NCBI RefSeq assembly: GCF_019649055.1
Contig: NW_026570245.1
Location: 868,001-932,000, forward strand
DNA from: Paramacrobiotus metropolitanus
Taxonomy: Eukaryota; Tardigrada; Eutardigrada; Parachela; Macrobiotidae
DNA: 64,000 bases
Reading direction: 5' to 3'
Shown in pieces: positions 48,552-60,519 of this stretch. The position numbers and the translations under genes were made by a program. Each line of letters opens with the position of its first letter. The stretch's first letter is position 1. The notes under the pieces are model-generated. The model saw only the letters and a program-made list of their open reading frames with translations, searched no databases and had not been told where the DNA came from.

Positions 48552-49757
48552 AATAAAGGTGATGCTCGTGCACGCTTAAGTCTTGAAAATTAGATTAGTG
48601 CAAAACGTAATAATTAATGTCGGATGAGAGGCAAACGCCGGATGAGAGACACTGTTGAAATTCCCGAGAAACGTGGCACACTGGATCGATAAAACTGCAG
48701 GAATTTGACCATAGGGCCCAGTGGCCCATAACATGCTGGGTTACACTGTCAACAGATAAAAACATGTCGCGATATGCGGCACGTCCGCATCAGCTCACAA
48801 TTTTTCAGACTGGACATCGATTTATCCCAGTCTCACCAGTTTATGCCATATCTGGAATGTACGAGTATTTACGTGTGTTACTGTGCAGTACTCGATGAAG
48901 TGAGGTGCTCCAGCTTTTGTTGAAATCATTCTATCGAAGGAAGACTTGACTGTAATAAAAGTGAAACAAGTTTGAATATTCTAGACATTTATTACGTACG
49001 TACTTACGTCCCCTGACCTTACTGTTAACTTTAAATAATTGTACAATTAACAACATGATTGTAGTAAAATTAACAATATTCAGTACCAACAGTGCGGCTG
49101 GGGATTTAGCAAACAGGAAATATACAATTATATTTTATACACTAGTGAAATAAGGAAAAAGCGCCAACGAAAGTATAAACACAGTTGCCCACTGCGAATA
49201 TTGTATATTACGAGTTGTATGACCAAGAATATTCCATGCCACGAGGTGCATGTATTCTTAAGTACTAGGTGCATTTGCGGAAAAAGGGACAAAGTTAACG
49301 TTAGTGCTTAACGGGAGCGCGAAAAATGAAAGCGCACCGGCTTTAGTACCTTTATAATCAATGTTCGAAAATAAGTAAAGCAGTATTACCAAGTTACCAA
49401 GCGTCCAATATGCCGATCGCCAGTGGCGCGTTCGGAAGCTTTTACTGCTGAATCTTTAGAGTTCCCAGAGCAGATGTAACATTGTACTATTGCAGTTCCT
49501 CATCTCATTCAAACACGTGTCATGAGTTATAATTATTACTTCTCAGAAAATATCAGAATACAAAATCAGAACATAAAAATGCCCATATATGAGTTGACGG
49601 AAATCAAAGGTCTGGTCTTCTGGTTCCATAATATTGGTCGTCTAATTCTCACAAATTCAACATTGACAAGACCATTGCTAAAACCGAAACGGCATCTATT
49701 TCATCTTTTCACTACAAAAAAACTTTTGGTAAGATATCTTGTTTTGCATGAGCTGGT
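48552..49757. other. Intergenic, BTB copy 2 promoter and CRISP 3' flank
   Basis: AT-rich. A plus-strand open frame at about 49522-49830 overlaps the CRISP terminal exon in antisense and has no domain. I see nothing else. Confidence 0.4.
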
Positions 49758-51121
49758 TTATTCCAAAATTAAATCCCGCAGTCGGGGACAGTTGCACGTG
49801 GCGGAGCAACCACTGCGAAACCGAACATAGCGCTCTTCCCGACAAATATTCAGCGCCAAATTCAGCTCATCGCAGTTGGAATAAGCGTCATAGAGGTGGC
49901 ATGGGTTTGCTAGAGTAAGACGAGAAACTTCCTGGTATGAAATTATTCTAAAATTAACCCGGACGAAGTGCGAAACTAAACTTACAGCATAGTTGACCTT
50001 TGCATTGACCGGGACACAATTCACACGTTTCGCCGGCTTTATAAGGGAATGCTTCGTGACCAAGCATGTTGCCACTGCGAACATTAAAATTATGCTTGTA
50101 ACTGAAAGAATATATATGAGCACACAAAATTTTTTATTTACGCTGGACAATATTGACAAACGTAGATGTGGGTGGAGTTGCAGTTTTGGTATCCACAACC
50201 AACCTGATACGAGTCGGCCCACACTAACTGTAAAACATTGCTCGAATAGGTATGGGAATTTGCGAAATGATGCAGTATAAAGGCTTAATTATAAAGGCTC
50301 CATACTTGAGAATAATGTAATGATTCATTATTCCAATCGCCATAAGTGAAATTATCCAATTCATCGTACCACTCTTTGATCACAAACGGCCATGGCATCG
50401 CTCGTGAATCATTTACACTAGCAATGTTGAAACCGCACACCATTCCTACAAAAACAAACCAAGGTAAAACAAATTATTTAGGTTCTGATGATTAAAGTAC
50501 GTTACTCCGTATACGTACTACTGTAGAATATCAATTGAAACGTGACTTATGACACAAAAACTGCGGGACGCTGCTGACGCTGTAATAACAGTTGTGCATT
50601 GACGGCGATTTATTAATAAAAGCATATTTAAACTGAGTATTTTAGTTAGAAATATGTAGTTTAGGGAACTATGCTAATGTACTTCGCTGACCTGAAGCTT
50701 TGGTAATCGTTGTGATCGTATGCGGCTCACAGGTTGCCGCCCATTGCCGTGCCGATAGAGCAGCATCCAAGCTCCACTGCATTCGGAGCATATTGGCCGC
50801 CGCCGGTCGTACAGACCGTCGAAGTTCGTTATGCGCTCGAACAATCAGTCGAACGGTGTTCTGCAAAGTGGTATCAAGGTCCCGGTAATTGTTGGACACA
50901 TTGAAATTGTCCGTAAATTCTTGCATGTACGCCACAGTGGTGTTGTGATAAAGCTTTGGCAGACCAATGGTTAATAATGCCGGGCGCGATATATTATTGT
51001 TAGCTGAAGCATTCCAAATAGCTGATGAAAAGTCAAGGGTTTGGTTGCCTGCACGAATAGCCAGAATTATCCGGAGATACGTAAAGAACACCACAATATT
51101 GTGACAAAAAACGCTGTACAT
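49758..51121 (-). CDS. Secreted CRISP/CAP-superfamily cysteine-rich protein
   Basis: Exons in transcript order: 50692-51121, 50306-50445, 50142-50227, 49986-50074, 49758-49909; about 298 residues. A signal peptide (about 1-22) precedes an N-terminal region of about 70 residues. The CAP domain follows: [17 protein letters not shown], a missing or altered first active-site His region (CEPHT), EWYDEL, then [16 protein letters not shown] and [13 protein letters not shown] hinge ([13 protein letters not shown]) and a terminal Cys-rich ShK/ICR-like module ([15 protein letters not shown] to GCSATCNC) complete the CRISP layout. CRISPs are extracellular and are known from reproductive tracts, venoms and general secretions. 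The sequence does not say which applies, and nothing indicates toxicity. Confidence 0.88.
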
Positions 51122-51623
51122 TTTGATATCCCAGCTCTAGCAGCGAAACACAACAGCCGAAGTCGTAAACACTCAGTCGCTTTTAACGATCTCATGCAAC
51201 ATGTGTTAATATCTAAATGGCGCTTCTTTGGCGTTTACTTATTATGCAGGAAGACGAAGATGCAGCGTATGCTCAGTTATTGTAATGTGATGACATGTTA
51301 AAGTTTCTTGTTACTGCACACGCCGTACACAAATTTATTCAATCCATCGCAACGTACTATCAAATTTCCAACACCTTACTCAACTTTGTAACAGCTCAAA
51401 CATAAAAATAAAACTGCCGAACATGTAATCACCATACAGCACATGCAACATACCCTATCCGCTTACCAACGAACGCCAACCGCAGCCGGGTCAGTTGTCA
51501 CGCGTATCACATACAAATAATGCAGATCGACAGTGGACAAAGAGGTACCGAATGTTGGTCAAGTAGGAAAACATTAAAAATTAATTTAAATAAATTAACT
51601 GTACAAAATCCGACTGACCGGGG
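51122..51623. other. Intergenic, CRISP promoter and VPS50 3' flank
   Basis: About 500 AT-rich bases. No feature was recognised. Confidence 0.4.
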
Positions 51624-54600
51624 CTATTTCTTTCCTTTGAGACCCTCGGGATCCTCCACAAACTGTAGTAGACGTTGGCGGGTTTTCTTGCTGAGACTAG
51701 GTGAGTGGTTGATCAGTCCAACCACGTGCTTTAAAGTGTATTCCTGTAAGCAGTAAACGATCACCAAATATTCCAATTCAAAAAAAGATTACTTCATCAT
51801 CACGTGCAGCCTTGGAAAGATTCAGACTGGAATTTAATAAGTATTACGCTAGTAACGGACTTTTTGCTTTCTGACCATCGACAGCGAAACAAATGCGAAA
51901 AATATTTAAGCAGACAAGAATCCGTAAACAAAAAGAGATAAGATATTAATGAATTCTATATGCATTTCACTTAATTTATGAATTCTCGATACATCCCTTC
52001 TACAGTAGTGTAATGGCGCATAAGGCACAAACGCTTGCATGAATCGTCCTAACCTAACGCATAGTTCATTACAGCATAATTACCGAATTTTGATTTAAAA
52101 GCAAAAGCAATAACTTTCGGTAACGATTTATTCTAAAATTAATATCAAATGGGCAGAAAAAGCAATCAAATGGGAAAGCAATAATAGCAGTACTTACGAG
52201 TTACGGCTATTAACACAATTACAGTAATTTTGTTACCCGGTGGTCTTTAACCCATTTGTCCAGCGCATCTTCCGGTAGGTAGAATGCCTTTATGTAGTTA
52301 TCCACATAATCCCTATCCGGCAAAGGCCTGTGCAACAGAAGGCGTCTCATCACCATGGTTTCAAAAACGACGTTCGCAAACACCAGCAGAGCTGGCAATC
52401 TCCGGTAAGCACAATTCGCATTTTAAGCTTGTTAGTCCATTTAGAAATGGAAACCATACCGCCCCAATATCACAATATCCCCCACACTCAACCACCCCTG
52501 GTAAAACAAAATCCCGGACCTTCGAATCAGCCCACTGTTCAACCTGACATCCCAACTATCAACCTCAACAACATTATCGCTAACATCGTTTCGGCTCTGA
52601 AACCTTCTGCCCCATCCGACGAGGTCATCGTGACAGAATTCGAACTTTCCGTGCTCTGCGAGCTGGCCGGAAAAGTCTTCCTTCGCCAACCGTCGCTTTT
52701 GGAGCTTAATCCTGCCGATTCTGGATTAACTGTTGTCGGGGATCTACACGGACATCTCAATGATCTGGTGGCTGTTTTTCGTAAGGAAGGCGGTCCCGAT
52801 GTTCATAATTATTTGTTTTTGGGCAACTATGTCGGTACTGGACGGCATCAGGTGGAACTGATTTGTTTGCTCTTAGCGTACAAATTAAAATATCCCGAAA
52901 ATTTTTTCCTACTGCGAGGCTGTCATGAAAATCGGGACGTAAATAACGCAGACGGATTTTGGCATCGCTGTCGGGAGCTGTATGGAACGGATGCGGCCTG
53001 GGCCAAATTTAATCTATGTTTCGATACCATGCCCTTAGCAGCTGTACTGGGTGATCGGATTTTCTGTGTACACTCGGGGATCAGCCCGCATCTGGAGGCG
53101 ATGGTGCAGTTACGAAACATCCAGCGCCCAATGTCTGTTCCTCCTAATGGACTTGTGTTTGACCTGCTCACCGCTATGCCCACGGTTGCCACACCGGGCT
53201 GGAATACAAATCAGCAGAGTACTGCTATGGCGTTCGGCAACGGTGTCTGGAAGAAGTTCTTCAGATCAAATGACATCGAGTTTATGATTCGCAGTCATGG
53301 TGTAAGTAAAAGCTTACATTCCGTAAAAAGGACTAAAATACTCCAAAAATCAAGCATACGTATTTAGCATTCACAGCAATGCAAAATGTCTCTGAAACCC
53401 TCTCCTCAATTTATATGTGCACGATAAAAAGTAAGCTCAAAACTTACAGCTGAAAACGCGGCGAAGGTGAATTAAATTATTGTTAGCAAGCCGTAAATGT
53501 TGTAACTTGCACTTTTGAAGTTCTCGCTGGCCAAGTAATAAACAGCGGTTACAACGTGTCAGGCTATCGGTACCGGGCTACTACGAGTACTACCAACAAC
53601 TACAGCAAAAAGCAGTGTGCATAAAATTTCGGTTTCTAAGACGATCCAGAGTCTATAGTCTGCGCTTTAAAATTATTAAAGTGGTGTCCAAGAAAACTTG
53701 ACTATGATACAAAGAGAAATTTTATATTTTTAGACGCTTGGCACGGGATTCGCGCTGACGGAAGACAAACGAATTCTAAGTATATTCAGTGCGACAGACT
53801 ACGAAGCCCGTGACAATAACGGATCTTTTGTTCATATCAGCCCCACGCTTACAGTCCAACCCTACACATTTAACTCGCACGCCATTTTCAAGCAGGAAAG
53901 AATTGAAACGAAAGAATAAAGCGTATCCAAGAAATGCGTACTGGGTACAATAGCTTTCGGCGGCTCAAATGCTTACCTGAGGGATGTAAGTTTTTCCGCC
54001 TTCATTAGAAACTGTTGATAATCCAACTGCATCAGGGCTCTGCCTTCATTTGTGCATTTCTTGGCATTAGCGTAGCCTTCCACAAAGGTGCGATTCGCTA
54101 ATAATATGGCTAGCGACCATAAAGTCTCCATGGTTTCTTTTGGAATTGCTGTTGATCGGCCAATGCCGCGAATAACGTTATTAAACGTATCCAATTCCTA
54201 TAAAAAAATAAACACGTCTGGTTGATTGTTAAAAGACTTATTGAGCACGAGGACGAACAGCTAGCGTTCGTATAACTTAATAGTATACGAACGCTATAAA
54301 AAAGGCGAGATTATTACTCTGAACTACAACTCAACCATAAAGAGCGGATAATGTAGCAAACGTAGTGTTAAAATTAAGCTTCAGTAATCACTGCACGCGG
54401 TTCTGAAGTAAGTAATCAATCAAAATTCAAAACAAACACTGATATAGCATAAAATCGTAGCACGTTACACTGCTCGTACTGTAAGAATATTACTTACACT
54501 CAACAGGTGGTCAACGTATTCACTATGCTGTGATGCAAGATCTTTAATATCCCATGCCACATCTGCCATCATCGTCAAAGCTTTATCGTAATTTATTGTC

Positions 54601-57600
54601 CGAAAGGCGACAAACCAATACACCGGCGCGCGTAGATCATTCACTAATGCCACTGACTAGAATAAAACCCCATCTACGCCACTTTTAAAGATTCCTGTAA
54701 TGCAATTAGATTTCTACCTGTGCATAAAACTGCTGTAAAAACACACGGCGCTGTGGAGGCAGCGCTTTTTCGAGATGCGGCTGAATCAGTTCCATCTGCG
54801 AACTCAAAAAGGCTAACGATTCCATTGCCGCTATCCTCTCCGGAAGTGCGAACAGGGCTTTAGTATCGTGTACATCAATTGTCGGTGATAAGTGCGGAGT
54901 CGGTATTCTAAGCTATAAAAAACAATAATGCATTTGCACATCTATGAACTACCCGAACATTAGAAACATACAAAATACATAAAACCAGGCAATATTAAAC
55001 CAGGCAATATTAAACATACAAAATGCATAAAACCAGGCAATATTATTATTAGTACCTTTCCATCAGGTCCCACTTCCACATGATCGTTGGCCGTGATCAG
55101 ATTTTCTCTTATGCGTCGCATAGCCGTTTGAAGCCTTTTAGTTATCACCAATGGCTCAAAATATTCATGGATGTCCGTTGAAAATATAGTGAATACCTAC
55201 CAAAATGTAAATTACAGCTTTCGTAAATCGTGCAATCAGTGCTTTACAATCCAATCAAGTGGCATCTGACGTTTTACCGTGTACATGTAGTAATCGAACA
55301 GGTGAGACAAAGCATTGACAACTTCCGGTGCGATAGAATCCAGCATAGTTACAAAAAATATATACCTTCCTGCAAAAATTAAGGTCTTTTAATGAGAAAA
55401 AATTTTTGCTATCGGTGTAACGTAGAAGAATTCGAAAACACTAGGGGTAATGCAGGAAAAACCCGCAACTGAGTACAAGAGTGCGCATTAAAAATAATCA
55501 ACACACCCAACAGTTACATACATAAAACTAATTTTTTACCTCAACAAGGTAAGTACTCGACTACTCAATGCATTATGCGTGCTATGCAGAACGCCATTAT
55601 AGAGAAGGCACGAAAAGCAATGTCTCACCGAATAATCTCAAAACCGTGAGTGTTGAATTAGTAACCACAGGTCCACCCAGGGAAATGCTCCTGTACGCCG
55701 AACTCCGACGACTGAAACACATGCAACTTGTGTTAAAATCTGTCAAGTAATCCGTACCGTCAACACTTGATCACATTTTCGGCGACGGTCTGCGTCTTTC
55801 ACCGGTTTCATCAATGGCATCTTGCTTCAGTTCATCAATAACGTCTTCATCGCTGTCAGACAGCGATTTCTCGCTAACCTAACAAAAAATAACGTTCAGT
55901 TTAAATAGGCAGAAAACTGAAAAACATTACCCCATAACAGTTAACAAAGCATTACCCCAGAATCGATCAAGACATCCTCCGAGTGTTCTTCGCTCTGCAT
56001 CAGGTTATCGAAGGGTGTAATACCATCGCGACAATCGAAAAACGACTTGGGCTCATCCACCGCACGATCGTTTGATGAGCCGATATTTTTTGGACGTAGA
56101 AATTCAAACTCCTGTGGAAAATACTCACAATTCTGCATCGCTTACCACTCTGGTAATCAGTCAGCACACTCTTACCCATAAATCATAACAAGTGAAATGG
56201 CTTTTCATAGGACATACTTCCCAACATTCGTTGTCGATAAAAAAGTGAAGCTCTTCCAATTTTGTTCTAAAAAGACGATATATCAGGTAATTACATCGAC
56301 AGGAAATGAATGCACCGGCGAAAAGAAAAACATTGCAAATCATACATACTTGTGGTAAACAGAAAAGAATCGCGAAGCCTGCTGTTTCACAGCGTCCATT
56401 AGAGAATCGGAATTCACACCACCGAATTCTTTTCCAACAGCACAAAACCTAAAACACAGCTCTATAAGCACACACCCGCCTTTGGTGGGCAGAACAACAT
56501 AAAGTCAATCAATCCCATCATTTTCACCTTTTTAAAACGGCTAACAGGTGACCAAACGTATCATATTTCAGCTGTGTCGCTGCATCATTATGTGTCAGCA
56601 AAGCACGAACTTTCTGCTCCATATCCGACCACAATCTCGGTGGTCCACTTTCCAGTTTGTGAAGAACATAAACTTCTACTAAATCCCTATCAGCACTGGG
56701 TTCGGTAGGCGTTGTGGAGCCTATAAATGTTGTCAACGTTTTAATTTCTAACAAGAGAAGACAGAAATCTTCTCACCAGCAACAGCATCTCCTTTAGATA
56801 GTTTTCGCTGATGGGATAGATCAAGATGCCATCGAACCACAGTGCGGTATATTTTCATAATTTCCCATAATCCTTTGCACAATTCGTATAATGCCAAGAC
56901 GAAAAATTCAGCGGGTACAGCCTGGCATAACTCTTGGTACGGCTTCTTGATAAAATTATCGCTGCGGCCGGTTTTCTGGTTGGCTAACTCAACGAACCCC
57001 AGAAGAATGCCGAATGACCGATTGTGAATGGTTGTAATGAAATGCATATGTAGTTGATCAACGGCGGTCTGAAAAATTCCAAAAATCAAATAGCAGTGCA
57101 AAAGTTTTGAAATAGGCATAAGCAGCTGTCAAAAAAACCGAAAATGGACTTTCGAGCAAGCAGTTTTTTACCTGGTTCTTATCCAAAAGTTGGTAAGCAT
57201 TATAAACCCGTGCATATTGTTTGGCATCGAAATTCAAGCAGATCTGTCCCAAAGAGGTGTCCAGCCGCTGTTCAATTACCATCAAAGTGTCCTGCAGTTT
57301 CTCATGTAGCTGGCTACAGAAAAGCAAATTTGACGTGAAACTAAAATACCAACATCTTATCAAAGAAAAATAGTGCAAAAAGCGCAACAGTATGTATTAC
57401 CGCAGTGCACACAAGATAAAAAAAAATTAAAAAAGAATTTGCCTGATACAACCTGGCGGTGATTAAAAAAGAATTTACCTGATACAACCGTACTGGCGAT
57501 GTTGTTTGGCAGCGTGTCGGCATGTCAATGTTAGCTGGATAGCTTCAGTAAAATTACCCTCTTCAATGAGATCAGAAATATTAGCCATGGTTTTCCTCAG

Positions 57601-58719
57601 GGTTTTGATCACAGTTAAGGCTCGCAGCACAACAATATGATGTTGACCGCGCTTATGTAGCTGCAGTAATTTCAATTCTTTGGCGGCAAAACTGTCATGG
57701 GACTGCCGAGTTGCCCTGGTGAACACATTCAAACATTTTAAAGCAAACGCAACTGGGTAAATATGTCGACAGAAGAAGACCGAACTTACTCTCGCGCTGC
57801 TTTACTAATAAGCACAGCGTTTCCCAGATCATTTTCAATTTCGGTAACCCGTTTAAGCTCCTCCGTATAGGCAGCCTGATTTTTCAGAATTATTTCGGAC
57901 AATGTTTTTGTAACCTGAAAAATAAATCGTTTTAGTATACTATAACAAGAACATTAGTATGTCGGGCATGAAAATTACGATAAAATCGAACACATACCAC
58001 TTCCAACTGACTTTTCAAACCTTTCCGTAGTTGATCAATTTTGCCTAGCTCGTATTCTCCATTCAATTTCTGCAAAGGAAAAAAAACGTAACCAATAAAA
58101 CGAAATCCACAAAAACCTTGAATATAATTCGTAAAGAAAGACTCCCGCATTCTCATCAGGTACCGAGATAAAAAAATATTATAAGATTTTATAATAAAAG
58201 CCTCAGAGGCTAATGCATCTACACGTGTGGTTTTAATAACAACCTCCACCAACAAATTTTAAAAAGTGAAAATCAAAATTATGAGAAACATAACACATCA
58301 TAATTTTCCGCAGATGCATTAGATCAAGTTGCCTGCTGAAACACATACCGTAATTTACCTGTAATTCATAATCGCTAGCATCGAAGCTGTTACTGGAGTA
58401 ATAAATTTCTTCGATAGACTTGAGGATTTCATTTTCCGCGTGTGGATCTGCTGGACTGAAGGCGCGCGTACGACCAATCGGCTGAATCGTCACCGTGGGT
58501 TCAAAAGTGAAACTGTTGAGATTTTCTTCATTACTTGGAGACAAATCAATTGTTTTCGGATCCTTCAACCGCAAAAAACAGCAGTGAAAATAAACAGGCC
58601 ATCTACACAGCAGAGGAACAGCAGCAGCAACCACCTGCTGGCAAATCCAAAAATGCCAGCTGTATAATTCATACCTGTCTAGTGCGAACCAGCGAACGCA
58701 ATTTGTTTTTCAAATCCAT
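51624..58719 (-). CDS. VPS50: Syndetin, EARP/GARPII tethering complex subunit
   Basis: Twenty exons in transcript order: 58675-58719, 58359-58562, 57998-58069, 57790-57914, 57479-57715, 57172-57313, 56777-57068, 56528-56720, 56350-56448, 56176-56266, 55956-56111, 55775-55878, 55629-55711, 55278-55369, 55056-55196, 54718-54912, 54498-54656, 53977-54197, 52237-52327, 51624-51743; about 953 residues against 964 in human. Diagnostic stretches are IEEIYYSSNSFDASDYELQ, TAVDQLHMHFITTIHN, NECWEVCPMKSHF, VVTNSTLTVLRLFG, HLFDYYMYT, FVEGYANAKKCTNEGRALMQ and YIKAFYLPEDALDKW. With VPS51, VPS52 and VPS53 it tethers vesicles in endosomal recycling. The intron 52328-53976 contains a phosphatase-like gene on the other strand. 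The exon at 55775 uses an uncertain GTGATC donor. Confidence 0.93.
52447..53919 (+). CDS. PPP-family Ser/Thr phosphatase-like protein, probably inactive, nested in VPS50
   Basis: Exons 52447-53301 and 53734-53919 give 346 residues, wholly inside VPS50 intron 52328-53976 on the opposite strand. The N-terminus (1-50) is Pro/Gln/Asn-rich. The rest follows the PP1/PP2A fold: VVGDLHGHLNDL (G98-G102), YLFLGNYVGTG (G126-G132), FFLLRGCHENRD (G158-E161), FCVHSGISPHL (H209) and MIRSHG (H284), ending with SIFSATDYEARDNNGS. Compared with PP1, GDYVDRG is GNYVGTG, GNHE is GCHE, and HGG is HSG. Metal ligands D92 and N124 are therefore N and C, and R96 is T, while D64, H66, H173 and H248 equivalents remain. 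Family knowledge predicts lost or weak catalysis. The start is the first in-frame ATG; a longer open frame upstream lacks one. Confidence 0.8.
54262..54296. repeat. Perfect 13-bp hairpin in a VPS50 intron
   Basis: TAGCGTTCGTATA (54262-54274), nine-base loop, TATACGAACGCTA (54284-54296). It is in the 54198-54497 intron. Confidence 0.75.
54964..55045. repeat. Tandem repeat in a VPS50 intron
   Basis: A unit of about 34 bases (AAACATACAAAATRCATAAA followed by ACCAGGCAATATTA) occurs at 54964 and again at 55012. Between them is an extra copy of its AACCAGGCAATATTA end. Confidence 0.75.
57426..57489. repeat. Duplicated splice-donor segment of VPS50
   Basis: Two 28-base copies at 57426-57453 and 57462-57489 differ at one base. 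The second spans the end of the 57479-57715 exon and its GTAAAT donor. The first carries the same junction with GCAAAT, so it is a decoy or GC-type donor about 36 bases downstream in the transcript. Confidence 0.7.
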
Positions 58720-59767
58720 TTCCGAAGTGGCTGATAACACAGCTTTTGGCAGTACATAAAGGTATATTATATTCCGCGCTAAACCATCTTTCCTAATGAC
58801 AACGGAGTTTACAAAACACTGCAGACTTCAGTCGGGATCCCTGAAAGTTAACTCCGTCGAGGAGAATAAAATAATTTAATATGTTGCGATCATACAAAAT
58901 ACTGCCTACGATTAGCCATTTTTTCCAAAAAATACATCACAGCTTTTTTGAAATACAGAGTAACTTGATTTGAGTTTATCGCCAAAGACCAAATTTTGTT
59001 AACATTTTCCTCACAAGAAATAAACAACTTACAGCGGTAAATAAACAATAAATATAAAACGGTAAATCTGAAAAGATGTGAAAGTTAAAAGTACTGTACT
59101 TACGAAAAATTTTTGCTCTGTGCAGTAGTGTTTATTTTTCAGCTACGAAATGGTTATGGGCCATACTGTAGATGATTAATATATGGTTCCTCGCTTAAAC
59201 ATGATGCTTGTGGGCTGGTTGTTAAATATTTTTACTGATGTACGAGTGCCCGATGGGCTGGGTCCTTCACTCGCTTTGATGATAAGTTTTAATCACTCGA
59301 CCGAGATTTTTAGAATTTCTTTGAAAACGTTTTAATTTGAGTTACGGGTTACCAACAATTTTGTTGATTTGTCATTGTGTAATATTTTTTTAAACAAAAT
59401 TATCGCGCAGTGATTCTCGCGAGGTCAGTTTTAAGGGAATCTAAGTTGTTGATCGCCTAGTCGGGAAGATTGAAATTTCCTTCTAGTTTCCTCAAAACCA
59501 TCGTTTCTAGAGCGTTTCCTCGTTGTTGGCTTGCTTGTCAAGGTCAGTACTCTTCTGTTCTTTGTTGTATACGTTTCTTTTGGAGTCGTAATCGGCAGTT
59601 CGAAAATCTCTAAAGGTTTCACGTTGAGAAAGTTGGTTATTTTTTACGGTTACGAGACATTGTCTCATATTTCTAGCTTACGCTGAGGAATCCTTCACCA
59701 AATCACACCTCCGCGTTCCTGTTTCTGTTTGGAGTCTTTTGCTTTTGTACTGTACCATCGCATTAAG
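58720..59767. promoter_or_regulatory. Divergent intergenic region, VPS50 / SERF
   Basis: About 1 kb between two diverging start codons, with both 5' UTRs. A minus-strand open frame at 59431-59622 is Arg/Thr-rich but unmatched. Confidence 0.35.
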
Positions 59768-59974
59768 ATGACTCGAGGAAATCAGCGTGATTTGGCCCGC
59801 AACAAAGGTCAGCAGAAGCAGCAGGAGGCTAGCAAGAAAATGCCTGCGGGAGAGCGCGAAGCTAATAAGGGACTGTCACTGGAAGAACGTAAACGGCGCG
59901 ACGCGGAGGCGCTGAAGAAGAAACAGGAGGCCAAGGCTGCTGGTGCTGACGGAGCTGCTACCTCGAAAAAATAA
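59768..59974 (+). CDS. SERF: SERF / 4F5-family small charged protein
   Basis: A single exon of 68 residues starting MTRGNQRDLARNKGQQK. This N-terminus is the 4F5/SERF signature (MTRGNQRELARQKN in human). The rest is Lys/Glu/Ala-rich (LEERKRRDAEALKKKQEAKA), highly charged and probably disordered or helical. In animals SERF proteins bind aggregation-prone proteins and RNA and promote amyloid formation. The ATG chosen is the one beginning the family motif; upstream in-frame codons carry no similarity. Confidence 0.9.
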   Translation: MTRGNQRDLARNKGQQKQQEASKKMPAGEREANKGLSLEERKRRDAEALKKKQEAKAAGADGAATSKK

Positions 59975-60519
59975 TTGTTTTCCTACAAATCTCTGGTCGT
60001 CCAAATTACTCGAAAGGATGGAAATAGCAAGGATTATTTGATATGGTTCGTGGTTGTAGACTGACGTTTTGATGCTGATTTTTACCATGTACGACGACGA
60101 CGTATTGCCAGCATTTTTACTTAACACGTAATTTAAATTTTTATTATTTTTTAAGCGAACCTTTTTATAGCTGTTCATTTATGGCAGCACGCTTTCGAGT
60201 TTCGATTACGCTTAATAAAACTATGTGGTGAACCGATTGTTAAACTAAGTACGATGAAAACTCAAAACCATGAAATTGGTATTGGTACTTAATTTATTTT
60301 GTTTATTCCGTTAACACAACACAGTCAACACTCATTAACAGTGGTAACATAACCTGGTCATTTTGCATATGACAGGTTTAAGATGTAACAAAACCTACTG
60401 AAACATAAAAATCAATACAAAGGATAAACAGAGACTCGAAATCCAGAGATCACCGAAAGAGAAAGTAATGTAGCGCGCTGTCTTGTAATTTCTGGATTTT
60501 GATTTGTTACTGTAGTATG
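59975..60519. other. Convergent intergenic, SERF / ARP8
   Basis: 3' flanks of both genes. An AATAAA lies at about 60214. Nothing else was recognised. Confidence 0.4.

Noticed and set aside
49522-49830. 102-codon plus-strand frame overlapping the CRISP last exon
   Set aside because: It is antisense to a well-supported exon and has no domain.
52330-52446. Upstream extension of the phosphatase-like protein
   Set aside because: The frame is open but has no ATG; it begins only at non-ATG codons and lies next to a VPS50 exon on the other strand.
59431-59622. 63-codon Arg/Thr-rich minus-strand frame upstream of SERF
   Set aside because: It looks mildly protein-like, but no homologue comes to mind and it overlaps the likely SERF 5' UTR.
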